DNA of 64,000 nucleotides from Raffaelea ambrosiae (GCA_002778195.1 PCDI01000002.1:3547234-3611233); one strand, 5' to 3'; numbered from the stretch's first letter, positions 33,145-46,012 are shown. Notes: generated by a model from the letters alone, not told the origin. A program made the numbers and translations.

Positions 33145-33766
33145 CAGAAAACCGAGAGAGAGAGAGAGAGAGAGAGAGACCAATGAACGTACATAGCACG
33201 GGGGAGGCGAAAACATTAGCATGGAGTTTTTAAAAACACACAAAATCACTATACATCTCTACATTGCAGTGGATGGCCTTGCGAGCTAATATTTCCATGT
33301 GGATGCAACCAAAAAAGAATTGCTATCAGAAGGATCAATTGATAGGATTTCGTGTAACACAAAGTATTCTGAGAAGAAAACCGGCATCGAGTTCGCGTTC
33401 ATAACGAGAAAGGCCAAGAAAAATGAAGAGGCGTCCCAACAAGCGTACATTTTCCAAGTCGACAAAGGGGTGGATGGTGAACGCAACTATGGCAGAAAAA
33501 AAATTGAGTCAAAAAAATTGAGTCAAAAAAATTTCCCATGTGTAAGCCCTGAAACGGCCAAGACCAAACACCGACGAGAGACAGCCACTGGCATTCCAAA
33601 CAGGGCAGGAACGATGGGGAAACTACGGTAGCCAACATTTGACTCGCTGCAGGTGTTTGTTTCCAGTGTTGTTTTTCTTCTTTTTTTTCTTCTTTTTTTT
33701 CTTCTTTTTTTCTTTTTTCCCCTCTCGTCTCCCGTTGTTTGTCTTCCAAGACCCCCCCCGGCAGCC
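33145..33766. other. Intergenic, no gene seen
   Basis: Begins with a GA dinucleotide run (33155-33179), contains a direct repeat AAAAAAATTGAGTC (33496-33526), and ends with a TTTTTTCTTC tract (33675-33720) just upstream of the aminodeoxychorismate synthase ATG. Confidence 0.5.
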
Positions 33767-34179
33767 ATGGAGCAGCGTCGTCGGCCCCAAATTCTCTTCC
33801 TGGACGCCTACGACTCCTTCTCCAACAACATCGTCTCGCTCCTCACCACCCTCCTCCAGGTCGACGTGCACGTCTTGCCCATTGATGCGCCGCTGTCTTC
33901 GCCGGCCCTGCGCCAGGAACTCGCCCACTACGATGCCGTCGTCTGCGGTCCCGGCCCAGGGTCGCCGTGCTGTCCGGCCGACATTGGGCTCATGAAGGAC
34001 ATCTGGGAGACGGGCGGCTCGGGTCCGGAGGCATCCGGGCCGAGGGGCGGAGCCCATTCGACCATTCCAGCACTCGGGATCTGCCTCGGCTTCCAGAGCC
34101 TCGTGGCGGCCCATGGCGGACGCATCCGGCGGTTGCGGTCAGGCGGCCTGCACGGGATGGTGCGCGAGGTGGCGCACGT

Positions 34180-34210
<31 letters not shown>

Positions 34211-36547
34211 ACGCACGGCCGCCCGGCGGTGAAAGCGGCCGAGCTGGCGGCCGGCATTTTCCACGCCATCCCTCCCTTCCGGGCCACGCTCTACCACAGC
34301 CTCGGCGCCGACATTGGCCAGGACGACATACCCGCCGAGCTGTGGTCCACCACCGCATCCAGGTGGCAGCCCTCGACGCAGTGCCCGGACCTGGTTCCGC
34401 TGGCCTGGGTCGAAGAGCAGCCGCACCAGCAGCACCAGCAGCAGCACCAGCAGTCCGGGGCATCCCGCGCACAGGCCAGCGAACCGGAACGCATCCTGAT
34501 GGCTGTTCGGCACCGCACACTTCCCTTCTGGGGTCTGCAGTACCACCCCGAGTCGGTATGCACCGATGTGCACAGCCGCCAGGTCCTGGCCAACTGGCTG
34601 CGCGAGGCTCTCCGGTGGAACGAGACGCATGGACGAGTGGCCTCGGCAAGGAACCCACAGGGCCGCAACAAGAACGACCACGTGCTGGCCCGACAGGCAA
34701 CCCGGCCGAGTCTGCTGTCTCTTCGGCCGTCCATCCTGGGACACGAGGAGGCCGCGGCCAACGGCACCAGTGGTGTGAACGGCAGCAACGGAAGCACCCA
34801 CCACCACCCGCACTGGAAGACCTATGCTCTTGGACGCTGCGTGGCTTCGCGCTCGATTCCTCTTCCTGCCCATGTGCAAGTGCCCGACATTGTCGAAGCC
34901 CTGGAGGGAGCAGCCGGATACGCGTCACCCACCGAAGAGCCCGAGCACATCATCCTCGACTCGTCCACAGCATCGGTCGCGTCCGAGGGCGACGCGGTGG
35001 ACACGGACGCAACACGCGGCCGCTACAGCATCATCGCCCTCAATGTGGACCAGTCCCTCCGCATTGCATACCGCACGGGAAGCAGCTCTGTCACAATCCG
35101 CGTGCCCAAGGAAGAGACAGTGTGTTTGGAACAGATCCCGCTGCAGGAGACTCAGTCCATTTGGCAGTTTCTCGCCGAGTTCCACAATGCGCGACGCCTG
35201 CCAGAAACACAGCAGCCGCCATTCCACATTCCGTTCTTTGGTGGTTTCATGGGCTACATCACCTATGAGCAGGGCCTGGGGGACATTGGCGTGGCTCTGC
35301 CGCAGAGCAAGCATGGACGGGGACACGAACGACCAGATCTCTGCTTTGCATGGGTCACGCAGAGCATCGTCGTGGACCACAATACGGGCCAGCTATATGT
35401 GCAGCACCTGGGCGCGGACGACAATGTATGGGTGGCCGACATTGTCGAGCGGCTGCAAGCCTCGTCTCAGTGGAAGAAGGGCATCGCTTTCAGCGGCTCC
35501 GAAGGCACCAACGGACGCATACCGACCCGAAGTGACGATTGTACACCCACGCCATGCACAAACGGCTCAGCCAAACACCAGCCAGGCCCACGGATTTCCA
35601 TCCGCACTCCAGTTGCTAGTGAGTACGAAGAGAAAGTTCGTGCCTGCCAGGAGTGCATCGCAGCAGGCGACTCCTACGAACTTTGCCTTACGGACCAGAC
35701 TACCATACGCGTGTCCAGTGGTTCCGGCTGCGCATCGTCGTTGCCGCCATCTTGGAACTACTACCGTGCTCTCCGCACGCGAAACCCGGCTCCCTTTGCG
35801 TCCTACATCCGCCTTGGCGGCGCCACCTTGGTCAGCAGCTCTCCCGAACGGTTCTTGGCATATACTGTCCGCAATGGCCAGACCGTTTGTTCCATGCGGC
35901 CGATGAAGGGTACCGTGCGTCGGTCCGCCCAAGTGTCCACGCTGGCTCAGGCCGAGAAGATGCTTCGCGTCCCCAAGGAAGAGGCCGAGAACCTCATGAT
36001 TGTCGACCTCGTTCGCCACGACCTGTACAGTGTCTGCGGAGCCGGGCGGGTAGATGTCCCCAGATTGCTGCAGGTCGAGCCGTATGGCCACGTGTTCCAG
36101 ATGGTGAGCGTGGTCGAGGGGCGTCTGCAGCAGGCGCCCAACGAGGAGGACGCCTCTGCTCCAGGAAGACGGACGCACACAGGTTTGGACGTGTTGGCGG
36201 CCAGCCTCCCTCCGGGGAGCATGACGGGGGCACCCAAGAAGCGCAGCTGTGAGATCCTGTGCCAGATCGAGCAATCGCACGAGCGCAGTCTCTACTCGGG
36301 GGTGGTTGGCTACATGTGCGTCACAGGCCGGGGCGACTGGAGCGTGACTATACGGAGCCTGTTTCGTTGGGACGACGAGACAGTTGCCCGATCCGAGGAG
36401 GGAGACGCTGGCGGAGAAGAGAGACAAGAGGTCTGGCACATCGGTGCCGGCGGCGCGGTGACGATTCAGAGCACGGCGGAAGGCGAGAGGGACGAGATGT
36501 TTGCAAAGCTGGCCGGGCCGTTGGGCATTTTCTCCCAAGACCGGTAG
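33767..36547 (+). CDS. abz1: Aminodeoxychorismate (p-aminobenzoate) synthase, bifunctional PabA-PabB
   Basis: Makes 4-amino-4-deoxychorismate from chorismate and glutamine, the branch step to p-aminobenzoate and folate; cytosolic. Single exon, 926 residues. The N-terminal glutamine amidotransferase runs from residue ~8 (LFLDAYDSFSNNIV) with the nucleophile cysteine in LGICLGFQSL (~105) and the His-Glu pair in LQYHPESV (~262). The C-terminal chorismate-binding domain shows FGGFMGYITYE, PAPFASYIRLG, SSSPERFL, NLMIVDLVRHDL and the diagnostic PGSMTGAPKKRSCEIL (residues ~818-833). A low-complexity Gly run (residues ~138-148) and a His/Gln run (~221-232) are inserted in the amidotransferase half. 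Anthranilate synthase is the alternative family, but the fused order and the PABA-type motif favour ABZ1. Confidence 0.92.
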
Positions 36548-37289
36548 AAGAGATTTGACGGGCTGTGTTTTGGGAGGGTGGCACTCAACGTGTCCCCGCA
36601 AGGCGTTGGATACAGAGAACAGAGAACAGAGAACAGGGATCAGAAATGCTCTCAACGGAATACATGATACCCCTAGACAGACAGGATAGACAGAAACAGT
36701 CGCCACTTAATAGATAAATAACAAAGTACCGGACACGGGTGAACAATTGTCTCGATTTCAACTCTCAGAGTCTATTTTCCAAAAACAAACGAGTGGGTTT
36801 AATGCGCGTTGATAGAAGAAACTGCCCCAAAGACAAAGGAGATACTTTCAGAAAGATAAAAGAACAAACACGCAGACAAGGACAAAACAAAAGAGAAGGA
36901 AAAATAAGAAATAACCCGTGGATACATGCTGTCCCTTGTTCCCAACGCCCAGATGATAAAAAAAATAAAATTGTTGATTGTACAATTCGGGTCGACCACA
37001 ACATATGATTGGAGAACACGATCGACGGTCCCCGAGTCCATCTTCCGGATCATCCTCTCGACACATGATATATCTTCCTGATAGTGTCGCCATGCCTCTT
37101 CTTTTCAAGATCGTGAGTTCTTCTTGCTTCTTCGGAATTGGTGGGTTTCTGATATCGCCCCACCACGAAAGGAAAACTTCAGGCGAGCATCGTCTGCGTT
37201 TCCACGTCGAGATTGGAGATGCGCGCTGTGGACCATCTCCACCCGTGTTTTGTGGTGCACCACCTTCGATATTTTGTGCGTTTCGGAAT
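36548..37289. other. Convergent intergenic region
   Basis: Lies between the 3' ends of abz1 and vps55. AT-rich, with an A/AG-rich block 36770-36980. No gene is seen. Confidence 0.5.
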
Positions 37290-37790
37290 TTAAAACTCCT
37301 GGTCTTCCTGGAAGAACATGCCGAAGCTGATGATCGTGCCGTAGATCAGCAGGCCGCCGATAACCGACATGACCATGGCCCCAATATCGATCAAGTGCGA
37401 GTGTGCGAGCACGATGGGGAGTGCTACAAAGGTCAGCAGTGAATCAGTATAGTACTGCGGGGGGCGAGGAAGTGGGCGAGGAAGTTGAGAGAACTAGAGA
37501 GAAAAACAAAACAGTTCTTGAACTGCGAGGGACGTACCAATGCCCATGACCACAAAGAAGCCGGTAAAGAACCGCCCGACGTCGAGAATGGCCGCGCCCG
37601 AGCTCTCCACAAAGTCGTCCGGGTTCGCGCAGCGTCCGCATATCCAGTTCGGCAGCGGCGCCAGCACGTACGTGGCGACGACCAGCAGCGGGTAGTAGAC
37701 CTTCCAGAGGGCGCACGAGAGGATCACCAGCAGGAAGCCCACGGCGAGCACAAACGAGAGTGCGATGATGGTCTTGAGGCCGGCTGCCAT
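37290..37790 (-). CDS. vps55: Vacuolar protein sorting protein VPS55
   Basis: Small tetraspanning membrane protein that works with Vps68 in late endosome-to-vacuole traffic. Exons 37790-37538 and 37423-37290 encode 128 residues, the normal size. The sequence opens with GLKTIIALSFVLAVGFLLVI, has APLPNWICGRCANPDDF in the loop after the second helix, and closes with SVIGGLLIYGTIISFGMFFQ and the acidic tail EDQEF, all typical. Four hydrophobic helices are visible. The upstream sequence is open in frame well beyond the ATG, but relatives start at this methionine. Confidence 0.93.
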
Positions 37791-38662
37791 GTTGACGGCT
37801 GGTGGTGGAGAGAACCGGGGGTGGGGGAAAAGATTCGAGGCAACGGTTTTCGAGGGGGGGGGGGGGTTGAAGCGCGAAGAGCAAAATTGACGAGCCTTTT
37901 CCTTCTTTTCAGAGCTTCGTTCGAGGTCGTGTCGGTTTGTTCTTTTTTCTTTTGAGGAGCTGCCTGGTCGGATTACCTGCCGGTTTCGGAAAGCCGGGAC
38001 GGTCGCGAGAAAGAAAAGGACGAGTCGCCAATGAGCAGAATACGGAAACGCAAGCAGTCCGGACAGCAAAGAGATGGGGGGGCTTCGTTGCGATGGGGCG
38101 GGCGGGATGCAAGGCGAACGAAGGGTGGAAGTTGGTGATTGCGGGAGGATGACGAAGGCTGGGAAAGAAGAGTGAGCGGCAAAAGCAAAACGTCGCCTAT
38201 GGGCTTGGCCCGGGCGCAGCCTGCTTGGGGGGGGAAGGGGTCTGCTTGCACTTTCGGGTTTAGCGCCAGTTGCTCTGCACTTCCAGCCTTGACAGCGCGA
38301 TTTCTTCGGGACGGCTGCTTTCGGGCCCCTGCCTGAGGCCAAAACGTCAGGAGCTGTCTCTGCACGTGATCAGTATTACATTTTCTTCCTGACGGCCAGC
38401 AGTCCTGCAGCAGTTGGATGCGAAGAAAGAGACTTGCGAAACTACAACGTCAGGCTCAGGTATTGCTGAGGAGTTGCTGGGTATGGGGTGCTCCTGAGAC
38501 AGGCTTGCGCAGGAACCTGCCCAAGGTTCCCTGAAATTACAGTGGACCCTGCGCGTACCAACAGATGCTTATCGAGTTGAGGCTATAAAAGCCAAGTTTA
38601 GCTCCAAAATTTCCAACAACCTGAAGTGGATTACAACCAATGACTTCTCAGGCGAGTAACAC
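37791..38662. other. Intergenic, vps55 promoter and tRNA upstream region
   Basis: Contains a G9-10 run (37855-37866) in the vps55 leader and several CT/GA-rich stretches. No gene is recognised. Confidence 0.5.
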
Positions 38663-38734
38663 GGACTCTTGGTCTAGTGGTATGATTCTCGCTTAGGGTG
38701 CGAGAGGTCCCGGGTTCGACTCCCGGAGAGTCCC
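38663..38734 (+). tRNA. tRNA-Pro (anticodon AGG)
   Basis: 72 nt fold into a standard cloverleaf: acceptor stem GGACTCT/AGAGTCC, B-box GGTTCGACTCC, anticodon stem CTCGC/GCGAG with loop TTAGGGT, anticodon AGG reading proline CCU (and CCC after A34 deamination). No intron. A T7 run follows. Confidence 0.95.
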
Positions 38735-38736
38735 CA

Positions 38737-38743
38737 TTTTTTT
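38737..38743 (+). terminator. Pol III T-run terminator of tRNA-Pro
   Basis: Seven consecutive T residues begin three bases after the tRNA discriminator base, the usual RNA polymerase III termination signal. Confidence 0.85.
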
Positions 38744-39739
38744 GCCCTTTTTTGCAAGTTGATCCATTTGTGTCTGCGATGTTTGCGTTGGTTCACGAAA
38801 GGATACTTTTTTATTTCCTTTTTTTATTCTGTCTCATTCATTGCCATCTGAATTGTGAACTGCCAAGTTAGGCCTGCGTAGATCAGACAGGCAGAGCCAG
38901 AATGGGATTTTGCAAATTAGACCTGGATTATTGTATAATATAACACATATTTTTTGGCCTTGTGGTGGTATATTTTGCAAAAGTGTAGCATTTCCACTCC
39001 AACTTGTTTTCTTGTTCTTTGCATTCATTTCGATACTGTTTCCCTCTTTTGCTTCTTCTATGTCGTACGTCTATTATATACTTACTCGTTTGCCCATTTG
39101 CATTTTAAGCAAAGCTGTCATCGATATCAGCCAGCAAACCTGAAAGCCCCTACTTTTTGACAAGGAGACCATTGATCAGAGACCAACATCAGCGCAGTAA
39201 AACATTTAGCGTGTGACTGAAAATTGGACGTACACAGCCAGACAATCGATGCAGTGACGCAACTATAGCCCCGTACGTTCTGCAGCCTTTCGTCTGCGCA
39301 ATGTTCAGTAACAGTGGTCGTCAGCTCCTTGCTGTGAAAGCACGTGATCCGGATTATCTGGGTGCCCGTCTACTGAAGGTGTCCCTTAGCGCACGGGCCA
39401 CCTAGGTACCAAGCTTACAAGCAAACATACGAAAGCTCAAAGCTGCCTGCGGTTGCTTTGCTGTGTTGCTGGACTCCTAAAACGAAACTCCTGCGAGCCA
39501 ACGACACTTTTGGGGCCGCAACAGAAGCACCACACACGAACCGGACGCGATCACTGTCTGCCTTTGCCATCCCCCCACGACGCTCGAGCTCTTCTGCGAA
39601 ATCCAATTTTCCCATCGGACGCGCCTCGTTCCTCCCCAGCCTCCTCCCGCGTCTTTCTCTCCCACTTGGCCTTGTCTGCCATCCTTTTGCACACCTCCTT
39701 GGCCGACCTTCCTCTTTTTCTCCCACGCTCCAGCCCACG
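38744..39739. other. Intergenic, AT-rich then proteasome promoter
   Basis: Unlike most of the window, 38744-39160 is AT-rich with no supported gene. 39400-39739 is the promoter and leader of the proteasome gene. Confidence 0.5.
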
Positions 39740-40744
39740 ATGTTCAGAAACAACTACGACAACGACTCGGTGACCTTGTACGTTGCGGTGTCGTCTCTTG
39801 ATTCGTGGGATGCTGGATCTTGTGTTTGCTAACACCCTGAAGCTCGCCGCAAGGTCGGATATTCCAGGTCGAGTATGCCGCCGAGGCTGTGAAGCAGGGT
39901 TCTGTTGTTGTGGGTATTGCCAGCAAGACACACGCGGTAATCGTAGCAGTCAAGGTACGCTTCTTGTTCTTTTCCGTCTCTATTGCTTTCCCGCGTCTTT
40001 CTTTGTTTCCCAGGACCCTCCCATGGCCTCCTTATCGCCCTGACTAACGTTTGTGTCTGTCTCTCCCCCCTCCAGCGCAATGCCGAAGAGCTATCGTCCT
40101 ACCAGAAGAAAGTGTTCCCCATCGATGAGCATGCCGGTATCGCCATTGCCGGTCTCACCTCCGACGCCCGCGTCCTGCACAACTTTATGCGCCAGCAGTG
40201 CCTCGGCCACCGCCTGACGTATGGCCGCAACATGCCGGTGCGCCTGCTGGTCGACATGATCGGCGAGAAGGCCCAGGTCAACACGCAACACTACGGCCGC
40301 CGACCCTACGGTGTGGGGCTGCTTGTCGCCGGCGTCGATGACCGGGGCCCGCACCTGTTCGAGTTCCAGCCCAGCGGCATGACCGACGAGATGGTGGCGT
40401 TTGCCATTGGCGCACGCTCGCAGATGGCCCGCACGTACCTCGAGAGACACATTGACAGCTTTGCCAGCGCCGGTCGCGAGGAACTCATCCAGCACGGCCT
40501 GCGGGCACTCAAGGAGAGCCTGGTGCAGGACCGTGAACTGACGGTGGACAACACGAGCGTGGGCGTGGTGGGCATCGTGCCGGCTGCGTCGTCGGCCAGC
40601 GGGAAGCGTGAGATCGAGCCCTTTGCGGTGTATGACGGCCAAGACGTCAAGGACTGGATAGACAGCATTGGGGACGGCGCAGCAGCAGAAGAAGAGGAGG
40701 AAGGCGGAGCAGCAGCCGGTGGGGACATGGAGGTGGACAGCTAG
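39740..40744 (+). CDS. pre5: Proteasome subunit alpha-6 (Pre5/PSMA1 type)
   Basis: Alpha-ring subunit of the 20S proteasome core. Exons 39740-39777, 39843-39954 and 40076-40744 encode 272 residues. MFRNNYDNDSVTF joined to SPQGRIFQVEYAAEAVKQGS is the alpha-6 N-terminus that gates the ring. GIASKTHAVIVAVK, GRRPYGVGLLVAGVDDRGPHLFE and IGARSQMARTYLERH are all PSMA1-like. Alpha subunits lack the catalytic threonine, as here. The C-terminus ends in a Glu/Ala/Gly-rich acidic tail (from ~residue 250), longer than the yeast form. The 38-nt first exon encodes only 12 residues. Confidence 0.94.
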
Positions 40745-41379
40745 ACCGGCATGGCTGTTGAGTTAGTGAGCGCGTAACTAACTGGACAGAAGGTATGAGG
40801 GGGAAGGGCGGTGTGCAAGTTTTTTGAAGTGTCATATTTATTTCTTTTCGTTCCCGGGAGAGTGAATGCACAAGGGAAAGGGGCAGGGATACAAGGGGGA
40901 AAAAAGAAAAGAGAAACGAATCTTCAAAATTAAAATCCAAGTGTACTACTATTACAGCTGTGTGCGTTTGTGTGCGCGTGTGAGGAGGAGAAAGGAGTTT
41001 TGATTTATCTAAATACTACATGTCTGCGCCAACATCCGTCCCATATGCGTGAAGTTCCTTGGAGTGTGCGTGTGTGATGAGAATGCAGCCATAACCAGAA
41101 AGTAACTTTATCCAAGACCGATGGGGGAACACCGCTTATTCTTGCTCAAAGGCAAGCGACCTTAAACGAACACCAAGAGCAAAAGAAAACGCCATCTATG
41201 TTTGTTCCAGAGAGAATTCCAACAACGCAAAAGCCAAGAAAAGAAAAAAAAAAAGAAGAAAGAAAAATGCAGACAGCGCAGTTAACCCACTCAAGATTTC
41301 ATACATGTCATACTCCTCTCCAAAAACGTAACATCGTGACCGATTGACTGACCGTATCTTTGTCCACCAGTGTTTTTCT
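40745..41379. other. Convergent intergenic region
   Basis: Between the 3' ends of pre5 and the LOG-family gene. Contains GT runs (40960-40985) and an A/AAG block (41230-41270). No gene is seen. Confidence 0.5.
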
Positions 41380-42249
41380 TCACTCTTTGCCCCAGGCAAG
41401 CTTCAGCACAGACGGTGCTACCTTGTATTCCCGGAGGTTCTTGATGGCATCCTCGGCGGTCTTGGCCTCGACAATGATGCTGCCCTGGCCTGGCGCGATG
41501 AAGCCCTCCTCGATGCTCTTGCGGATCCAGGCGAAGAGACCGTCGTAGAACCCGTTCACGTTGAGCACGCAGACGCCCTTATCGTGGATGCCCAGCTGGT
41601 TCCATGTGCACGTCTCCAGAAGCTCTTCAAAGGTGCCGTAGCCGCCGGTCAGCGCAATAAACCCGCTGCCGGGGCCCGCTTCCAGCACCTCCTGGGCCAT
41701 CATGCGCTTGCGGGTGTGCATGTCCTTGACCACGGTCGTGCGACCAAAGATCTCCTTGGCGGGGACGGCCAGCTCGCCCTCGTTGATCCGCGCCGGCCCC
41801 TCGCCCTTGACGGTGGACGTGTAGTTCGGGTCGCGCTCGTACCGCACGAGTGCCTCGGGGATGATGCCGTGCACGGCGTCCGGGCCAGACAGAGAGACCA
41901 GCGTCTTGGCGAGCTCGCCCATCAGACCCACGGTGCCGCCGCCGTACACTTTTATGCGCTTTGTCAGTGATGGGAGTCGAAAACAGAAAGGGGGGATGAA
42001 AGTGAAAATTCAGTTACCTAAGCCAATGTTGTTCTCGGCCATGACCCGGGCAAGTTGCCGGGCAGCCTCCATGTAGGCCGGGCTCTTGCCCTTAGACGAG
42101 CCGCAGTAGACACAGATCTTGGTTTGCTTCGGGCCGGCTGGCAGCGCCGAGCTAGTTGCGGACAGGGCGGTTGAGGGTGTGGATGTCCGAGACGCCGGGA
42201 CCGAGGGCATGGGGGACGCATCGGCCGACTCCATGGCTGCTGAAGACAT
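41380..42249 (-). CDS. LOG-family phosphoribohydrolase-like protein
   Basis: Rossmann-fold protein of the LOG (Lonely guy) family, often annotated lysine decarboxylase; characterised members release cytokinin bases from riboside 5'-monophosphates. Exons 42249-42018 and 41948-41380 encode 266 residues. After a Ser/Ala/Pro-rich N-terminus (~45 residues) the domain starts ICVYCGSSKGKSPAY. It contains LVYGGGTVGLMGE, the catalytic DMHTRKRMM and the phosphate loop GGYGTFEELLE (residues ~160-170), where the first residue of the usual PGGxGTxxE is Thr. The C-terminus carries ~20 residues with Ala-Gly-Ser composition. Whether it acts in cytokinin release, general nucleotide salvage or otherwise cannot be told from sequence. 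A downstream ATG (MESADASP) is an alternative start. Confidence 0.88.
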
Positions 42250-43931
42250 GAGTAGATTCTTTTGGATATAAAATCGAGATCTTGAAAGTACAAGAGCAAC
42301 AGGATGGCGGAGGCGGCGAGACGGACGAGTTGGGCCACGTTCAATTGACAAGAGGAAACGAAACAAAAGGTATGTCAAAAATCCGCAGTCAAGAATCGGA
42401 CTGTTGGCAGAGACGAGACCGAAGACAGAGAAAGAGAACGGGGGCGTGAGCGAGTCGCAAAAGCTGGCAGGGAGGCCGGTCTTTTAAGTGGGTGGCGGGC
42501 TCACGAGCAAAAACGGACAGAGCAAGCCAGGGCAAGTGGCCACGGGACAACGGGACACAAAAACTATTCTTACTGCTCTCCGTCTGATCCCTCGCAGCGT
42601 TTATTTTCTTGTTAGACAGTACGCAGATCTCTTCTTCAAAAGGAGCAGATCCTGGGCAAATGGCAGTCAGGGGACAGCAAAAAAGGTTAAAAAAAAGCAA
42701 CCAAACCAGGGAGTTGCGGTGACCAACAAGGAGGAAAGGGGTTTGAGAGGCTGAGTCTGGCTCTTATATATTTTGTCGACACAGGGCACCAGCGGCTACA
42801 CAGTGGCGTAGATAAAGCTACTCTTCCGCAGATAAAGTTCATTTTTGGTTTTTTTTTCTGAGTTTTGGATTTTGGTTAGTGGGTTCAGGCATGAACTGTG
42901 CCAACCTTTGCTAGCAGAGCAGCTTAGCGTTGGGAGGACTCTGCGTGCGTCTCAGTGCAAGGGCAATGGGCTCGGCCGGCCAATGGAAGCACCGTGAAGC
43001 GCGAGAGCTGGCGGTCGCCTCCAGGCCAGGGCCACACGGCCAGGGCCACTTTATCAGAGCCCCAAAATCAAGAGAGACGTTGCTCAAGACCAGGTATCTC
43101 CTGCGGGTTTCAGACGGGCGGTTACACAATAGGAAGGGCGACGCGCTGTGCCCGTCGGGCGCACAAAGGGGACCCCGGACAGAAGAGGGCTTCAGCAGTA
43201 CTGCTGAGCTCATTGGCTTCTGCGGTGGCCGGCACGTCACTTATCGCTGCCCCAGGGTCTCCGAGGCCGGTGCTTGGCCCTGGGGGTGGCGACCAGGTTC
43301 CGGTTGGTCCAGGACAAGCCACGACGAGCTGCCGGAGCAACCTGGAGCAACACGCGCCGTGTCACCTTCAGAGTGTGACCACAGACACACGCGGGATGCG
43401 CAAGGACAACCGTCGCACGCAAGGTTGACGGGTAGAGGCGAAACGGCTGCCAGACAATACAGCTGGTGTGAGAATATCTTGCTGCCCTCTGGTCCGACCC
43501 CTCTATCGCCATGCTAACTAGCAGTGCTGTCTAGCGGGTAGCAGCGGGCCCAACCCCGGACGTTACGTAATGACAGCGAATGGACCATATCGCCGGTGGC
43601 CACTGGCAGGTGTGCCCGCAGAGCCTCTGGTGATTCGCTACTGCCAAACTAGGCAAGACCGCTAACTACGGCCGTTAGCAAATTGCGACAGCACCATTGC
43701 CAGCCCTTTGTTATCGCCAGGTGGACTTTTTTTTCGCTTTGCTGGGCAAACAGTTCTGTCCTCCCCTCCTCCCCTCTCCTCCCACAACCCTTCCTGTGTC
43801 TCCCACGACACTCACGCGCACCCACGCACGCATACACACACACAATACGGTTCACCAGTACACTGTGTGCCAGCCACGGAGTCACTGCCAACAGCCAGCG
43901 TCGTCCGACAGCTGCATCTCGCGTTGCCACG
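42250..43931. other. Divergent intergenic region
   Basis: 1.7 kb between the diverging LOG-family and CLPTM1-family genes. Short open frames on both strands are not supported by any recognisable protein. A CA run (43835-43846) and a pyrimidine tract precede the CLPTM1 ATG. Confidence 0.5.
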
Positions 43932-46012
43932 ATGCCGGAAGCCAATGCTGCGGCGGGCAATGGAGCCCAGGAGGAAGGAGGAGTAGGTTCCCCTGTGACC
44001 CCTTGCGTAAACACATGAATACGGGCTTATGCTGACTCGTCCAGAGCGGCATGATGGGCAAGATCGTGCAGATGGTGGTCATGTATGTCGGCATGCAGCT
44101 GCTCATGAAGCAGTTCATGCCGAAACAGGACATCACTGCGGCGACGGTCAAGGACGACAGCGGCAACAACGTGCCGGCCAAGGTCGCCAACAACGGCGTG
44201 ATTCCTCCGTACTTGGAGCGGCCGCTGGAGCTCGACGAGGGCGCCACCTACAGCCGCATCCCCGAGCGCGTGGCCCCGATCTGGCCCGACGACAGCAAGG
44301 TCGACATCGTCATCACCGTCTCGCCGACGCTGCGCGCGAAGCCGCTCGACGGCCAGTCGACAGACACGGTGGTGCTCTCGGAGAAGGCCTTTGGCATCGG
44401 CAACTACAGCGACCGCCGCTCGATCGACACGACGATCACGGTGCCGCCCGAGACACAGAACAACGGAACACTCTGGGCGCACTTCTACGTTGGCCTGACC
44501 GGCAGCGAGCTCGACCCGTACAGCCGCAACTACGACCACGCCTCGGCCTACTCGTTCGCCTACCCGCTGACCCAGTACATTGCGCGCAAGAAGCAGGCCA
44601 AGACGCGGCATCTGCTCGGAAACAAGGACGCGGAAGAGGAAGGCGCGGAGGCGGCGGACCCCGAGCCGGAAGAGGAGACGCCGTCGGGCCCGATCATCGG
44701 CAGCTACTACCACCCCAACACGTCGCTCTCGTTCATCCCCAACTCGGGCGTGCTGCCGCTCCCCCAGACGCCGCCGGCCATCACGCAGTTTGTGCACCTG
44801 GAGGCGACCGGGGCGCGCGACGGATCGGGCCTGAACTCGTGGTACTACCCGGTGCTGTTTGTCAACTCGTTCTGGCAGCTGCAGTCGCACATGACGGTGC
44901 TCAACGAGACGGTCAAGACGCTGCCGCTGCACATTGACCTGGGCAACCTGGCGGACTGGAAGTTCAAGCTGATGGCCACCATTGAGGCGAACAGCCGCGA
45001 GACGGCGCGCCAGGCGGCCTTTGGCACGGCACAGCCGGGCGGCGGCGACGGCAGCGAAATCCAGATGATCAAGGAGATCTTGCTCGACACGAACCCGTAC
45101 CTGCTGGGCGTGACGGTCACGGTGTCGATTGTGCACACCATCCTGGAGATGCTGGCCTTCGGCTCGGACATTTCGCACTACCGCAAGAAGAAGGACAACG
45201 TGGGCATCTCCGTGCGGTCGATCCTGGCCAACGTGTTTATGCAGACGGTGATTTTCCTGTACCTGGTGGACAACCAGCAGAACACGTCGTGGATGATTCT
45301 GGGCACGCAGGGCATCGGCATCCTGATCGAGTTCTGGAAGATCACGACGGTGGTGGACGTGCGGCTGCGGCCGGCACCGGCCGGCTCGCTGCTCCCGTAC
45401 CGGATCGCGTTCGAGGACAAGCACCAGCTGACGGAGACGGAGGAGAAGACCAAGGAGTACGACGAGATCGCCTTCAAGTACATGTACGTGGCGGCGGTGC
45501 CGCTGCTGCTGGCGTACGCGGTGTACTCGCTGATCTACGACAGCCACAAGTCGTGGTACAGCTACATCATCGCGACGCTGGTGGGCTCGGTGTACGCCTA
45601 TGGCTTCCTGATGATGGTGCCGTCGCTGTACATCAACTACCGGCTCAAGAGCGTGGCCCACATGCCGGGCAAGGCCATGATGTACAAGTTTGTCAACACG
45701 TTCATCGACGACCTGTTTGCCTTTACCATCAAGATGCCGTTCCTGCACCGCCTGGCGACGTTCCGCGACGACATCATCTTCTTCGTCTACCTGTACCAGC
45801 GCTGGGCGTACCGGGTCGACTACAGCCGTGTCAACGAGTTTGGCCAGGGCGGCGACGACGACGATGAGGGCGAGAAGGACAAGGAGGACAAGGCGGACAA
45901 GAAGGAGGCCGATGTCAAGGCCCTGCCCGCTGGCACAGCCAAGGCGGCCACCGTGGTCAAGGCCTCTGGCACAGACGGGGGCTCTGGTGCTGCCAAGAAG
46001 CGCAAGCAGTAA
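43932..46012 (+). CDS. CLPTM1-family multi-pass membrane protein
   Basis: Member of the CLPTM1/CLPTM1L family of endoplasmic-reticulum membrane proteins, for which a lipid scrambling role has been reported in animals (from memory). Exons 43932-43982 and 44045-46012 encode 672 residues, the usual size. A first hydrophobic helix (KIVQMVVMYVGMQLLMKQF, residues ~21-39) is followed by a large luminal domain with WAHFYVGLTGSELDP and PPAITQFVHLEATG. Then a cluster of C-terminal helices begins near residue 375 (YLLGVTVTVSIVHTILEMLAF), with LPYRIAFEDKHQLTETE and NYRLKSVAHMPGKAMMYK typical of the family. The tail is rich in Asp/Glu/Lys and ends in a basic KKRKQ. An internal acidic insertion lies at residues ~200-220. 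Confidence 0.9.

Noticed and set aside
37791..38342. N-terminal extension of VPS55
   Set aside because: The frame is open upstream, but VPS55 proteins begin at the methionine encoded at 37790, and the upstream part is leader-like.
44027..45748. Antisense open frame (573 codons) opposite the CLPTM1-family gene
   Set aside because: Shadow of a recognised membrane protein; biased Arg/His/Val composition and no domain.
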